From Anaerolineales bacterium (GTDB lineage Bacteria; Chloroflexota; Anaerolineae; Anaerolineales; UBA11858): DNA of 64,000 nt. The position numbers were made by a program, and so were the translations under genes. Where the stretch lies: the NCBI GenBank assembly GCA_016785015.1, contig JADHTJ010000001.1:41028-105027 (forward strand). The letters run 5' to 3'. Below the pieces are notes generated by a model. The model was given only the letters and a program-made list of their open reading frames with translations, searched no databases and was not told the DNA's origin. Positions 1 to 7,562 of the stretch are shown one piece after another (the stretch's first letter is position 1; each line of letters starts with the position of its first letter).

Positions 1-2
1 GC

Positions 3-1424
3 CATCATACCAACTTTAGCCGTTGGCTAAAAGAAAACCTGCTAAGTTCTGTTTCCAACATCTTGCTTACATTATTAGTCGGTTTGCTGATTGCCTCTGC
101 GTTTATAGGTGCCTTGCAATGGGGTATCTTGAACGCAACTTTTGACCCAGCAGCAACTGCTCCTGAATTACAGCCTGAAGATGGGGCTACCTGGGGGGTC
201 ATCGTGGGTGCTCGAAAACTGCTGGCGACCGGGGTACTCGGACCAGAATACTCGTGGCGTGTTTGGACAGCGCTGTTTTTTATCTTGGGTATGTGGCTGC
301 TTACTTATATAAGCAGCCGCCCAGTGTTGAAAGATAAATTGCGCGTTGTTCGCAATGTCATCAACGGACTATGGTTGCTCTCACCTGTTATCCTGTATAT
401 ATTCCTGGCCGGTGTAGCCAACGCTCCCTATAACTTTACAGGGGCGCTGACCGGCGGGGCTGTTTTGCTAGCCATTTACGCCTTGCTGTGGTGGCAAAAA
501 GTGATCCCCTTCAGATGGACAGGCCTGATCGCTACAGTTGCAACCTGGCCTGTGCTATACACAATTTGGTGGGCAATTGGAAATAGTGAAACTTTCACTC
601 CGATCAATGTAGATGAGTGGGGTGGGCTTCTCCTGACCCTCATAATCGCCAGTTCGGTGATTGTGCTTTCATTGCCTTTAGGCATGGTGCTAGCACTTGC
701 GCGGCAAAGTGATGTTTTCGGTATTCCCGCTTGGATTATCTGGCCTGCAGGCATCGGCGCGACCATATGGGGATTTACTTCCACTCCAGAATTGCTCGCA
801 ACATCTCGTAACCTTGTAGAGCAGTTACTTTCGTTCTGGCCAATTATGATCCTTGCCATAGCCTATCTGATCCATCGAATGTTCAAAGGCAATATGGTAT
901 CTGGTGCCAGTACAATGTTTATCGAGCTGATCCGAAGTGTGCCCCTGATTACACTCTTATTTATGGGAATCAATATGGCGCCCTTCTTCTTTTCAGCTGG
1001 CACAAGCATCGCTAAACCTTGGCCGGTTATCGTAGGCTACACGCTCTTCTCCTCCGCCTACATGGCTGAGACGATCCGCGGCGGCTTACAAGCTATTCCT
1101 AATGGACAATACGAAGCTTCCGATGCGCTGGGTTTCAACACCCTCCAAAAGATGCGCTTTATCATTTTGCCCCAGGCGCTGCGTATCGTCATTCCAGCGA
1201 TCGTCGGCCAGTTCATCGGCGCGTTCAAATCATCTTCATTGGTATCTATCGTCGGTCTCTTCGATTTCTTGGGGATCAACCGGGTGATTAGCTCCAACCC
1301 CCAGTGGCTGGGGCTGCGTGTCGAACTGTACGTGTTTATGGGATTAGTTTACTTCCTGGGCAGCTTCTTAATGTCATCTTATAGCCGAAGACTCGAAGCT
1401 CAATTGGGAGTTGGTGAACGATAG
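3..1424 (+). CDS. aapM: Amino-acid ABC transporter permease, AapM-like (5' end outside window)
   Basis: Inner-membrane permease of a polar amino-acid ABC importer of the HisM/AapM family. The open frame runs to the window edge, and the residues before the track's TTG start (..RWLKENLLSSVSN..) look like the usual N-terminus of these permeases, so the gene begins upstream. Many hydrophobic helices are visible. The C-terminal third has the permease EAA-type loop (EASDALGFN, then LPQALRIVIPA) that contacts the ATPase. The large size, with extra N-terminal helices, fits AapM rather than a minimal HisM. The ATPase gene follows after 75 bp, so the two are probably co-transcribed with an AapQ and a binding protein further upstream. 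The family call is solid; the substrate range (general L-amino acids) is inferred from the family. Confidence 0.9.
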   Translation, partial: HHTNFSRWLKENLLSSVSNILLTLLVGLLIASAFIGALQWGILNATFDPAATAPELQPEDGATWGVIVGARKLLATGVLGPEYSWRVWTALFFILGMWLLTYISSRPVLKDKLRVVRNVINGLWLLSPVILYIFLAGVANAPYNFTGALTGGAVLLAIYALLWWQKVIPFRWTGLIATVATWPVLYTIWWAIGNSETFTPINVDEWGGLLLTLIIASSVIVLSLPLGMVLALARQSDVFGIPAWIIWPAGIGATIWGFTSTPELLATSRNLVEQLLSFWPIMILAIAYLIHRMFKGNMVSGASTMFIELIRSVPLITLLFMGINMAPFFFSAGTSIAKPWPVIVGYTLFSSAYMAETIRGGLQAIPNGQYEASDALGFNTLQKMRFIILPQALRIVIPAIVGQFIGAFKSSSLVSIVGLFDFLGINRVISSNPQWLGLRVELYVFMGLVYFLGSFLMSSYSRRLEAQLGVGER

Positions 1425-1499
1425 AATTAAGTCATCAGTGAATAATAGTCAACGGTCAGATACATCTATCGACTGAAGATTAAAAGGAGAACGACAATC

Positions 1500-2267
1500 A
1501 TGGAATTCGAAGGCCCAGCACAAAGCTTTGTAGACGAGATTATCATCGTCGAGAATGTCCATAAATGGTTTGGTGAGTTCGAGGCGCTGCGCGGTGTAGA
1601 TCTTAGAGTAAAACCTGGCGAGGTGATCGTGATCATCGGACCCTCGGGATCAGGCAAATCCACTTTTATCCGTTGCCTCAACCGCTTGGAAGAACACCAG
1701 GAAGGCCGTATCATCATCGATGGCACCGAACTTTCCCACGACATTCGTAACATCCAGGAAGTTCGCCGTGAGGTTGGGATGGTGTTTCAGCAATTTAATC
1801 TCTTCCCACACCTGACCGTCTTGGACAATATAGCCTTGGCGCCGATCAACGTGCGTAATTGGACGCGTGATCGCGCCGAAGAGATTGCCATGAAATGGCT
1901 GACGCGGGTCGGCATTCCAGAGCAAGCAAGCAAATTCCCTGGGCAGTTATCAGGCGGTCAACAACAGCGCGTTGCCATCGCGCGCACGCTGGCGATGCAG
2001 CCCAAGATTCTGCTGTTTGATGAGCCTACATCTGCCCTCGATCCAGAAATGATCAGTGAAGTATTGGACGTAATGCGCGACCTGGCTCGTAGTGGATATA
2101 CCATCTTAGCCGTGACACACGAGATGGGGTTTGCCCGCGAAGTAGCCAACCGTATCATCTTTATGGATGCAGGTAAAATCGTCGAGGAAAATAACCCCGA
2201 AGACTTCTATAACAATCCCAAGGAAGATCGCACCAAACTCTTCTTGAGCCAGATCTTGCACCACTAA
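1500..2267 (+). CDS. aapP: Amino-acid ABC transporter ATP-binding protein, AapP/GlnQ-like
   Basis: Cytoplasmic ATPase that powers the AapM permease encoded just upstream. It has Walker A (GPSGSGKST), a Q-loop ([11 protein letters not shown]), the ABC signature (LSGGQQQR), Walker B ([13 protein letters not shown]) and the switch histidine (AVTHEMGFA). The length of 255 aa is normal for the polar amino-acid uptake family. The ATG is preceded by a good AGGAG box (aaaaggagaacgacaatc). A hairpin with a T-rich tail follows the stop codon, which suggests this is the last gene of the transporter operon. The N-terminal stretch of about 15 residues before the first beta strand is slightly longer than in E. 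coli GlnQ. Confidence 0.93.
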   Translation: MEFEGPAQSFVDEIIIVENVHKWFGEFEALRGVDLRVKPGEVIVIIGPSGSGKSTFIRCLNRLEEHQEGRIIIDGTELSHDIRNIQEVRREVGMVFQQFNLFPHLTVLDNIALAPINVRNWTRDRAEEIAMKWLTRVGIPEQASKFPGQLSGGQQQRVAIARTLAMQPKILLFDEPTSALDPEMISEVLDVMRDLARSGYTILAVTHEMGFAREVANRIIFMDAGKIVEENNPEDFYNNPKEDRTKLFLSQILHH

Positions 2268-2296
2268 GATTCTCGAAAACACTTTTACTAGTGAAC

Positions 2297-2330
2297 AACT
2301 GGGGAGCAGCGCGTCTGCTCTCCAGTTTTC
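2297..2330 (+). terminator. Hairpin terminator after aapP
   Basis: An inverted repeat with arms AACTGGGGAGCA and TGCTCTCCAGTT, a 7-nt loop and a following TTcattt stretch lies 30 nt after the aapP stop. It reads as an intrinsic terminator of the transporter operon. Confidence 0.7.
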
Positions 2331-2397
2331 ATTTAATCACTGTGCTAAAATCCGCTTGAAACAAAAGAAAACAGGCTCATTGAGATATTGTGGGGCG

Positions 2398-2465
2398 TGG
2401 GACACGGATCGCACGGATTTCCACGGATTTTTTATGCTTCTATCGGTCGAATCCGTGTTGATCCG
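2398..2465. repeat. Degenerate 'ACGGATT' dispersed repeat
   Basis: The units cacggat / cgcacggattt / ccacggatttttt followed by atccgtgttgatccgtga form a loose array of ACGGAT words in both orientations, directly abutting the 123-bp palindromic element. The same wording recurs near 29.3 and 29.5 kb. This is non-coding repeat DNA; the track ORFs here (2337..2561, 2356..2571) are shadows of it. Confidence 0.5.
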
Positions 2466-2588
2466 TGACTCTACTGCAAAAAGCCACCAAGCGAGTTTCC
2501 CGCCGGAATATATGGGAGTGGTTGCGGAGCAACTACCCCCATATATTCCGGCGGGAGCCATCGTCTGGTAGTTTTTTCAGTGGAGTCA
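2466..2588. repeat. 123-bp palindromic MITE-like element, copy 1
   Basis: Begins TGACTCTACTGCAAAAA and ends with a near-complement (TTTTTTCAGTGGAGTCA). The inner arms pair around CCGCCGGAATATATGGG / CCCCCATATATTCCGGCGG with a short GCGGAGC centre. The length is exactly that of the copy at 24204-24326, which lies in the opposite orientation. It contains no gene. It sits directly upstream of the lysA-dapF fusion, and the track's N-terminal extension of that ORF is translated from this repeat. Confidence 0.85.
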
Positions 2589-2653
2589 TCCGTGTACAAA
2601 AAAGTTTGACCACATATAATATCAAAGAGCCAGAAAACAAAGCAGGCACAAAT

Positions 2654-4849
2654 ATGAAAACCTCACCAAGAATTCAGCTCTTCCCCCACACAACTCGAAA
2701 CAAAACAACGCGAAGTGGCAATCAACTAACCATTGCTGGTTGTGACCTCACAGAATTAGCAGATCAGTACGGCACCCCGCTCTATGTCTACGATGCCGCC
2801 ACATTGAATGCAGCGGTGCAATCTTATCAACTAGCCCTGACCCAGTTTTACCCAGGCCATGCAGGCATCACCTACGCGGGCAAAGCCTTTTTGAGCCTGG
2901 CAATCGCCCAATGGACGCAGCGCCACAATCTTTGGGTGGACTGTACTGGTCTCGGCGAACTGCGCATTGCCGCAGCCGCGGCTGTTCCGAAAGAGCGAAC
3001 GCTCATCCATGGAGTCAACAAATCGCCACAAGTTCTCTCCACCGGGATCTCTCAAGCTGGAACGATTGTGGTCGATAATCTCACCGAACTGGAGCGCCTC
3101 AAAACACTCGCGCAGAGCAATCCCACCAACATACCAGATATATGGCTGCGCTTCCGACCAGGAGCAGCTGTAGAAACACACGCTCATATTCAAACCGGGC
3201 AGCACGACAGCAAGTTCGGCATGAGCGGCCAGGAAATTGTACAAGCAGCTCACATATGCCGTGCTAACAAACTGCCCTTCAACGGGCTCCATTTCCATCT
3301 CGGTTCACAGTTCCATATCCCCGACCCCATTGAGCACGCCATTCGACGAACGCTGGATCTTGCAGAAGAACTGCAAATGGGGGCGGATTGGACTCTTTGT
3401 TTGGGGGGTGGATGGGGCGTCCCTTATCATGAGGATGATCTCCCACACGCATCTATCGAAGATTTCGTTCACTTTTCGGCTGGAATTGTAGTGGATGGCT
3501 GCACCCAGAGAGGGATCCCGCTCCCGCGCCTGCAACTGGAGCCGGGGCGCAGTTTGGTAGCCCAGGCCGGGGTCGCCATTTACCGCACAGGAACAATCAA
3601 GCACACCCCCGAAAGGAGATGGATTCTGCTCGATGGCGGCCTGGCAGACAACCCGCGTTTCGCTCTCTACCAGGCACGCTACTCAGCTTTGCCAATTGTC
3701 GAACCCTTGCGCCCAAATGCTGACTCTGCTTGGTTAGCAGGCCCCTTCTGTGAAAGCGGCGACGTGCTCATCGAGGCCCTACCCTTCCCCGAAATCGACC
3801 CTGGTGAACTGATTGCCATTCCAGTAAGTGGGGCATACCAACTCAGCATGGCCAGCAATTACAATGGGGCCACGCGCCCCGCGGTGCTCTGGCTCGAAGA
3901 TGGTCAGGCTACAGTAATTCGAAATCGAGAAAGTCCTGATGATCTAATTCGTCATGACAAACCCCTACCCAATTCCAGCACAAACTTCTCATCGGTATTG
4001 TTCCACAAATTCCATGGCTTGGGAAACGACTATATCGTGGTCAGAGAAGACGATTTGGAAACACCGTTCACCCCAGCCCAGATCCAACAGATTTGCGACC
4101 GCCAGTATGGGTTTGGCTCTGATGGCATCGCCCTTGACTGCTCAAAACCTAAAGATGATTTTTTCACTGTGCGCTTTTTCAACCCCGATGGCAGCGAAGC
4201 TGAAAAGAGCGGCAATGGTCTGCGCATCTTCGCCCGCTATCTTTGGGATGCGGAACGGGTTGGCCTAGAAGCATTCCAAATCATGACACCGGGGGGAGAG
4301 GTCAGAGCACTGGTTCATCAGGGCGGCGAGAGCGTGACAATTGAGATGGGAAAAGCGGACTTCGACAGCCGTCAAATTCCAACTGAGGGCGCACACCGCG
4401 AGTCCATCAATGAGATGATGCTCATAGATGGGCAAGAACTCACTTATTGTGTGGTGAGCATGGGTAACCCACACTGCGTCGTTTTGTGTGATGAAATCTC
4501 AGTCGAAGATGCAAAGAAATGGGGGCCCTTAATCGAAAAAGAAGCGCGTTTTCCTAATCGCACCAACGTGCAGTTTTTGAAGGTAATAGATCGAGATAAT
4601 ATTCAAATCGAGATTTGGGAGCGCGGCGCCGGATACACCCTGGCATCAGGGAGCAGCAGTTGCGCGGCGGCGGCAGTTGCACATCGGCTGGGATTATGCG
4701 ATGGGGATATTACGGTTCATATGCCAGGAGGAGAATTAGAGATTTCCATCGGCGAGAATTTCGATATTAATATGGCGGGTCCAGTTGCCAAAGTTTGGCA
4801 AGGGAATATCTCAGAAGAAGTTTTTGATGATCTAACCACAGATAAATAG
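2654..4849 (+). CDS. lysA-dapF: Fused diaminopimelate decarboxylase / diaminopimelate epimerase-like protein
   Basis: A 731-aa fusion of the last two lysine-pathway enzymes. The ATG at 2654 is preferred because the 63 earlier codons come from a repeat. Residues 1-435 are a fold-type III PLP decarboxylase: K77 in YAGKA, HLGSQ near 218, GGGWG near 252, EPGR at 296-299, CESGD near 366 and a C-terminal GAY..YN motif. It should convert meso-DAP to lysine. Residues 448-720 are DapF-like (FHKFHGLGNDY, FNPDGSEAE, ERGAG), but both positions of the catalytic cysteine pair are serine: S519 in EKSGNG and S665 in LASGSSS. Usual DapF proteins have CGNG and ACG there. The second half may therefore be an epimerase with altered chemistry, a different racemase, or a degenerate partner. 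The decarboxylase is confident; epimerase activity is uncertain. Confidence 0.9.
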   Translation: MKTSPRIQLFPHTTRNKTTRSGNQLTIAGCDLTELADQYGTPLYVYDAATLNAAVQSYQLALTQFYPGHAGITYAGKAFLSLAIAQWTQRHNLWVDCTGLGELRIAAAAAVPKERTLIHGVNKSPQVLSTGISQAGTIVVDNLTELERLKTLAQSNPTNIPDIWLRFRPGAAVETHAHIQTGQHDSKFGMSGQEIVQAAHICRANKLPFNGLHFHLGSQFHIPDPIEHAIRRTLDLAEELQMGADWTLCLGGGWGVPYHEDDLPHASIEDFVHFSAGIVVDGCTQRGIPLPRLQLEPGRSLVAQAGVAIYRTGTIKHTPERRWILLDGGLADNPRFALYQARYSALPIVEPLRPNADSAWLAGPFCESGDVLIEALPFPEIDPGELIAIPVSGAYQLSMASNYNGATRPAVLWLEDGQATVIRNRESPDDLIRHDKPLPNSSTNFSSVLFHKFHGLGNDYIVVREDDLETPFTPAQIQQICDRQYGFGSDGIALDCSKPKDDFFTVRFFNPDGSEAEKSGNGLRIFARYLWDAERVGLEAFQIMTPGGEVRALVHQGGESVTIEMGKADFDSRQIPTEGAHRESINEMMLIDGQELTYCVVSMGNPHCVVLCDEISVEDAKKWGPLIEKEARFPNRTNVQFLKVIDRDNIQIEIWERGAGYTLASGSSSCAAAAVAHRLGLCDGDITVHMPGGELEISIGENFDINMAGPVAKVWQGNISEEVFDDLTTDK

Positions 4850-4890
4850 GATGAATTAGATAGTGTAATGATCAATCTATGTTCATCCTA
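4847..4890. repeat. Inverted repeat overlapping the lysA-dapF stop
   Basis: TAGGATGA, which includes the TAG stop, is complemented by TCATCCTA 28 nt later, with some inner pairing. It could act as a weak terminator, but no T-run follows. Confidence 0.35.
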
Positions 4891-5092
4891 TTATGACAGC
4901 ACAAGGTTGGTGATTTATATCATTTTTCTAACTTGCTAAGGCTGGTCTCGGCCTAATATTCTCCGATCTTACGTTGGAATACGATTCATCTGTGAGATTT
5001 TTTATGCAACTTTGTTTTCACCCGCTCCACAGTGATCCCCTCGTGGGGATATTCTACAACCCAAAATGGGTCATAGAGCGCCAACCGACGCC

Positions 5093-5125
5093 AGAAGCTA
5101 AACTTCTGCCAGAAGTTTAGCTTCT
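5093..5125. repeat. Perfect hairpin, AGAAGCTAAACTTCT type, copy 1
   Basis: The 15-nt arm AGAAGCTAAACTTCT is followed by gcc and its exact complement. A second version with the same GAAGCTAAACTT core lies at 5418-5448. It is either a repeat or a pair of terminator hairpins. Confidence 0.6.
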
Positions 5126-5154
5126 TCACATTCAAAATCGACTCTTTCCTGGAG

Positions 5155-5309
5155 AGGTTGCACGGCTGGGATTTCGATGAAGGAATCACAGTTCGTATGC
5201 AGGGGGTAAACTGGAGATTGCCATCAACGAAGATTTCGAAATCAGCATGAACGGACCGGTCGTCAAAGTGTGGCAAGGGTATCTTTCAGAAGAAGGTTTC
5301 AAAGAATAA
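5155..5309 (+). pseudogene. Decayed dapF 3'-end fragment
   Basis: With frameshifts corrected, this stretch reads ..RLG..ITVRMQGG, then KLEIAINEDFEISM, then NGPVVKVWQGYLSEEGF and a stop. This matches the last 50 or so residues of the intact fusion gene upstream (ITVHMPGGELEISIGENFDI, ..AKVWQGNISEEVF). At least two frameshifts separate the pieces and there is no start, so it is a dead duplicate of the epimerase C-terminus. It indicates that a tandem dapF-like copy, or a recombination intermediate, once existed here. Confidence 0.85.
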
Positions 5310-5316
5310 TCACAGA

Positions 5317-5394
5317 TGACGCCACTGAAAAAACTACCACCCTCATATATCCCGTCGGGAAACTCACTTGGTGGCTTTTTGCAGTAGAGTCTCA
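5317..5394. repeat. Palindromic MITE-like element, internally deleted copy
   Basis: It has the outer arms of the 123-bp element (TGAC..CCACTGAAAAAACTACCA at the left, GGTGGCTTTTTGCAGTAGAGTC at the right), but the left inner arm and centre are missing, leaving 78 bp. It immediately follows the dapF fragment. Confidence 0.75.
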
Positions 5395-5417
5395 GATGAA
5401 TGGGATGATTTGAAGAA

Positions 5418-5448
5418 GAAGCTAAACTTTTGACAAAAGTTTAGCTTC
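5418..5448. repeat. Perfect hairpin, GAAGCTAAACTTTTG type, copy 2
   Basis: GAAGCTAAACTTTTG is followed directly by its near-exact complement, ACAAAAGTTTAGCTTC. It shares the core of the hairpin at 5093-5125. It could serve as a terminator for glyA transcripts, which end at 5529 on the minus strand. Confidence 0.55.
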
Positions 5449-5528
5449 TCATATGCCCAGGACGCCAAGATCGCAAAGTTTATTCAATGAATTCTCTGCG
5501 TTCTTCGCGCTCTTCGTGGTTCAACAAA

Positions 5529-6821
5529 TCATTGATAAGTTGGATGATTTTGGCAAATCTTAGCCACCCGCGCTCTAACGCGCTCAACAACATCCGCATC
5601 AGGCTCATCTTTCCCCACTAAAGCATCTAAAACATCTGCAATCAAATTACCGATCACCGTAAACGTTTCTGCATCCATCCCGCGCGTGGTGCCCGCGGCT
5701 GTACCCAGGCGCAGACCCGTCCACTGCTTAGGATTTGGGGGGTCAAAGGGGATCGGATTCTTATTACAGGTGATATTGGTATCCTCTAAAAAATTCACTG
5801 ATTGGGTGCCTAATAATCCTTTGGGCTTCAGATCTACCAAGACAATATGCGTGTCTGTACCACCGGTGCAGATTCCAAACCCGCGCTGTTCCAAAGAATC
5901 AGCCAATGCGCGGGCATTTTCCACAACTTGCCCCGCATAATCCTTGAAAGAAGGCCGCAGCGCTTCGCCCAGGCAGACTGCTTTAGCAGCAATCGTATTG
6001 GGGTGCAGGCTTCCCTGCATCCCAGGGAAGATGGATGAATCTATTTTCTTTGCCAGTTGGGGGTCATCGGTGAGTAATAATCCACCGCGCGGCCCGCGCA
6101 GCGTTTTGGTGGTTGTGCAGCTAACGATATGGGCGTGGGGTATGGGGTTGGGATGCACGCCGCCCGCCACCAATCCAGCGAAATGAGCCATATCTACCAG
6201 GAAAGTAGCCCCCACACGATCAGCCACCGAACGGATAAATGGGAAATCAATCACGCGAGGATACGCCGACCCTCCTGCGATGATCAATTTGGGTTTATGT
6301 TCTATTGCCAAGCGTTCAAGTTCATCGTAATCAAGTAATCCAGATTGCGGATCAACCCCATACTGCACGGCATTGAACCACTTGCCAGACATATTCGGCG
6401 GCGCGCCATGACTTAAATGTCCGCCGGCCGTTAGGGCCATACTCATCACCGTATCACCCGGTTTGAGTAAGGCCACGAAGACAGCCTGATTTGCCTGTGA
6501 TCCAGAATGGGCTTGCACATTTGCGTATTTACACCCAAACAAATCTGTCGCCCGCTCGATGGCGGCGCGTTCCGCTTCGTCAAGGATCTTCGCCCCTCCA
6601 TGATAGCGCGCCCCGGGATAGCCTTCGACAGTCTTGTTGGTGATCGTATCTCCGAGCGCTTCTAATACTGCCCGGCTGACGATGTTCTCTGAGGCGATCA
6701 ATTCAATTTGATCTGCCTGGCGTTTTCCTTCTCGATCTAAAATATCTGCTAGTAATGGGTCATTTTGAGTAAGAGATTCTGTAAAATGGGCACTGATTTC
6801 AGGGGATTGTCTTGAGCTCAT
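5529..6821 (-). CDS. glyA: Serine hydroxymethyltransferase
   Basis: PLP enzyme interconverting serine and glycine with tetrahydrofolate, the main source of C1 units. At 430 aa it has the normal length. Recognisable motifs are EGYPGARYHGG near the N-terminus, VDMAHFAGLVAGG with the PLP-binding Asp and His, and the catalytic-lysine segment SCTTTKTLRGPRGG (K239). A GGAGAAAAT box directly precedes the ATG. It is transcribed alone and divergently from the Lrp-type regulator gene across a 240-bp AT-rich spacer. Nothing is unusual in the protein. Confidence 0.97.
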   Translation of the reverse strand: MSSRQSPEISAHFTESLTQNDPLLADILDREGKRQADQIELIASENIVSRAVLEALGDTITNKTVEGYPGARYHGGAKILDEAERAAIERATDLFGCKYANVQAHSGSQANQAVFVALLKPGDTVMSMALTAGGHLSHGAPPNMSGKWFNAVQYGVDPQSGLLDYDELERLAIEHKPKLIIAGGSAYPRVIDFPFIRSVADRVGATFLVDMAHFAGLVAGGVHPNPIPHAHIVSCTTTKTLRGPRGGLLLTDDPQLAKKIDSSIFPGMQGSLHPNTIAAKAVCLGEALRPSFKDYAGQVVENARALADSLEQRGFGICTGGTDTHIVLVDLKPKGLLGTQSVNFLEDTNITCNKNPIPFDPPNPKQWTGLRLGTAAGTTRGMDAETFTVIGNLIADVLDALVGKDEPDADVVERVRARVAKICQNHPTYQ

Positions 6822-7063
6822 ATTTTCTCCAATTGGTTGGGGCAGGGAGTCATGAATCTAAAATTAGTATACAACATCCTCTCGCCATATTTCAAAGCGA
6901 CTCCTCAGTTTTACATATTCGTCGAATGATCTTCTCAAGCAGTCCAAATGGAATATTCTAAAGATATTCTCAATATTTAGGTATGTTAATTCGATAATTA
7001 CTACTATACACTTAATAATCATTGACTTTTTTGCACAATTAAGATATTTTATTAAACAATATT

Positions 7064-7534
7064 ATGACGAACAGCATTCTTGACGATCTCGACAAATTGA
7101 TTCTGGCCGAATTACAAGCCGATGCCCGCATCAGCAACACCGAATTGGCTCGGCGCGTAAACCTGTCGCCGCCTGCCACACACGCGCGCGTGCGTCGGCT
7201 TGAAGAAAGTGGCCTCGCTGACCGCTACGTGACATTAGTGAACAAAAAACAGGCCGGGTACGATATGCTTTGCTTTGTGCGCGTCCGGCTGCAACTGCAT
7301 GATACTGAACAAGTGGAAGGCTTTCACAAAGCTGTTCACGAAATACCTGAAGTGCTTGAATGTCATTTTGTCACCGGAGATCATGATTATCTTCTCAAAG
7401 TGTTAGCACGCAATTCAGAAGACTTAGAAGATTTCCTGGTCAATCGTTTGACTCCAATTCCGGGAGTCGCACAAATCCATACCAGCCTTGTTTTAAGAGA
7501 AGTAAAAAATTCGACAATCATCCCCTTGAAATAA
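7064..7534 (+). CDS. Lrp/AsnC-family transcriptional regulator
   Basis: A 156-aa DNA-binding regulator. Residues 1-60 form the AsnC-type winged HTH (LDDLDKLILAELQADARIS, then LARRVNLSPPATHARVRRLEESG). Residues 70-145 form the RAM/ligand-binding domain (VRVRL..EQVEGFHKAV, then VLECHFVTGDHDYLLKV). The tyrosine phenol-lyase gene starts 28 bp later on the same strand, so this regulator probably responds to an aromatic amino acid and controls the lyase operon; that part is inference. The start ATG follows an AT-rich region without a strong Shine-Dalgarno sequence. Confidence 0.93.
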   Translation: MTNSILDDLDKLILAELQADARISNTELARRVNLSPPATHARVRRLEESGLADRYVTLVNKKQAGYDMLCFVRVRLQLHDTEQVEGFHKAVHEIPEVLECHFVTGDHDYLLKVLARNSEDLEDFLVNRLTPIPGVAQIHTSLVLREVKNSTIIPLK

Positions 7535-7562
7535 AAGGATCAACTCAACTCTAGGAGGCAGC

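Larger units (their letters stand above)
4891..5528. other. Gene-free, repeat-rich stretch
   Basis: This 640-bp stretch has no intact gene. It holds two near-identical AAGCTAAACTT hairpins (5093-5125 and 5418-5448), a frameshifted fragment of the dapF 3' end, and an internally deleted copy of the 123-bp palindromic element. It reads as a decayed, recombined region behind the lysine gene. The track ORF at 4986..5276 is not a gene. Confidence 0.7.

Noticed and set aside
2465-2653. 63-residue N-terminal extension of the LysA-DapF ORF
   Set aside because: Encoded by the 123-bp palindromic repeat and adjacent spacer; the family start fits ATG 2654.
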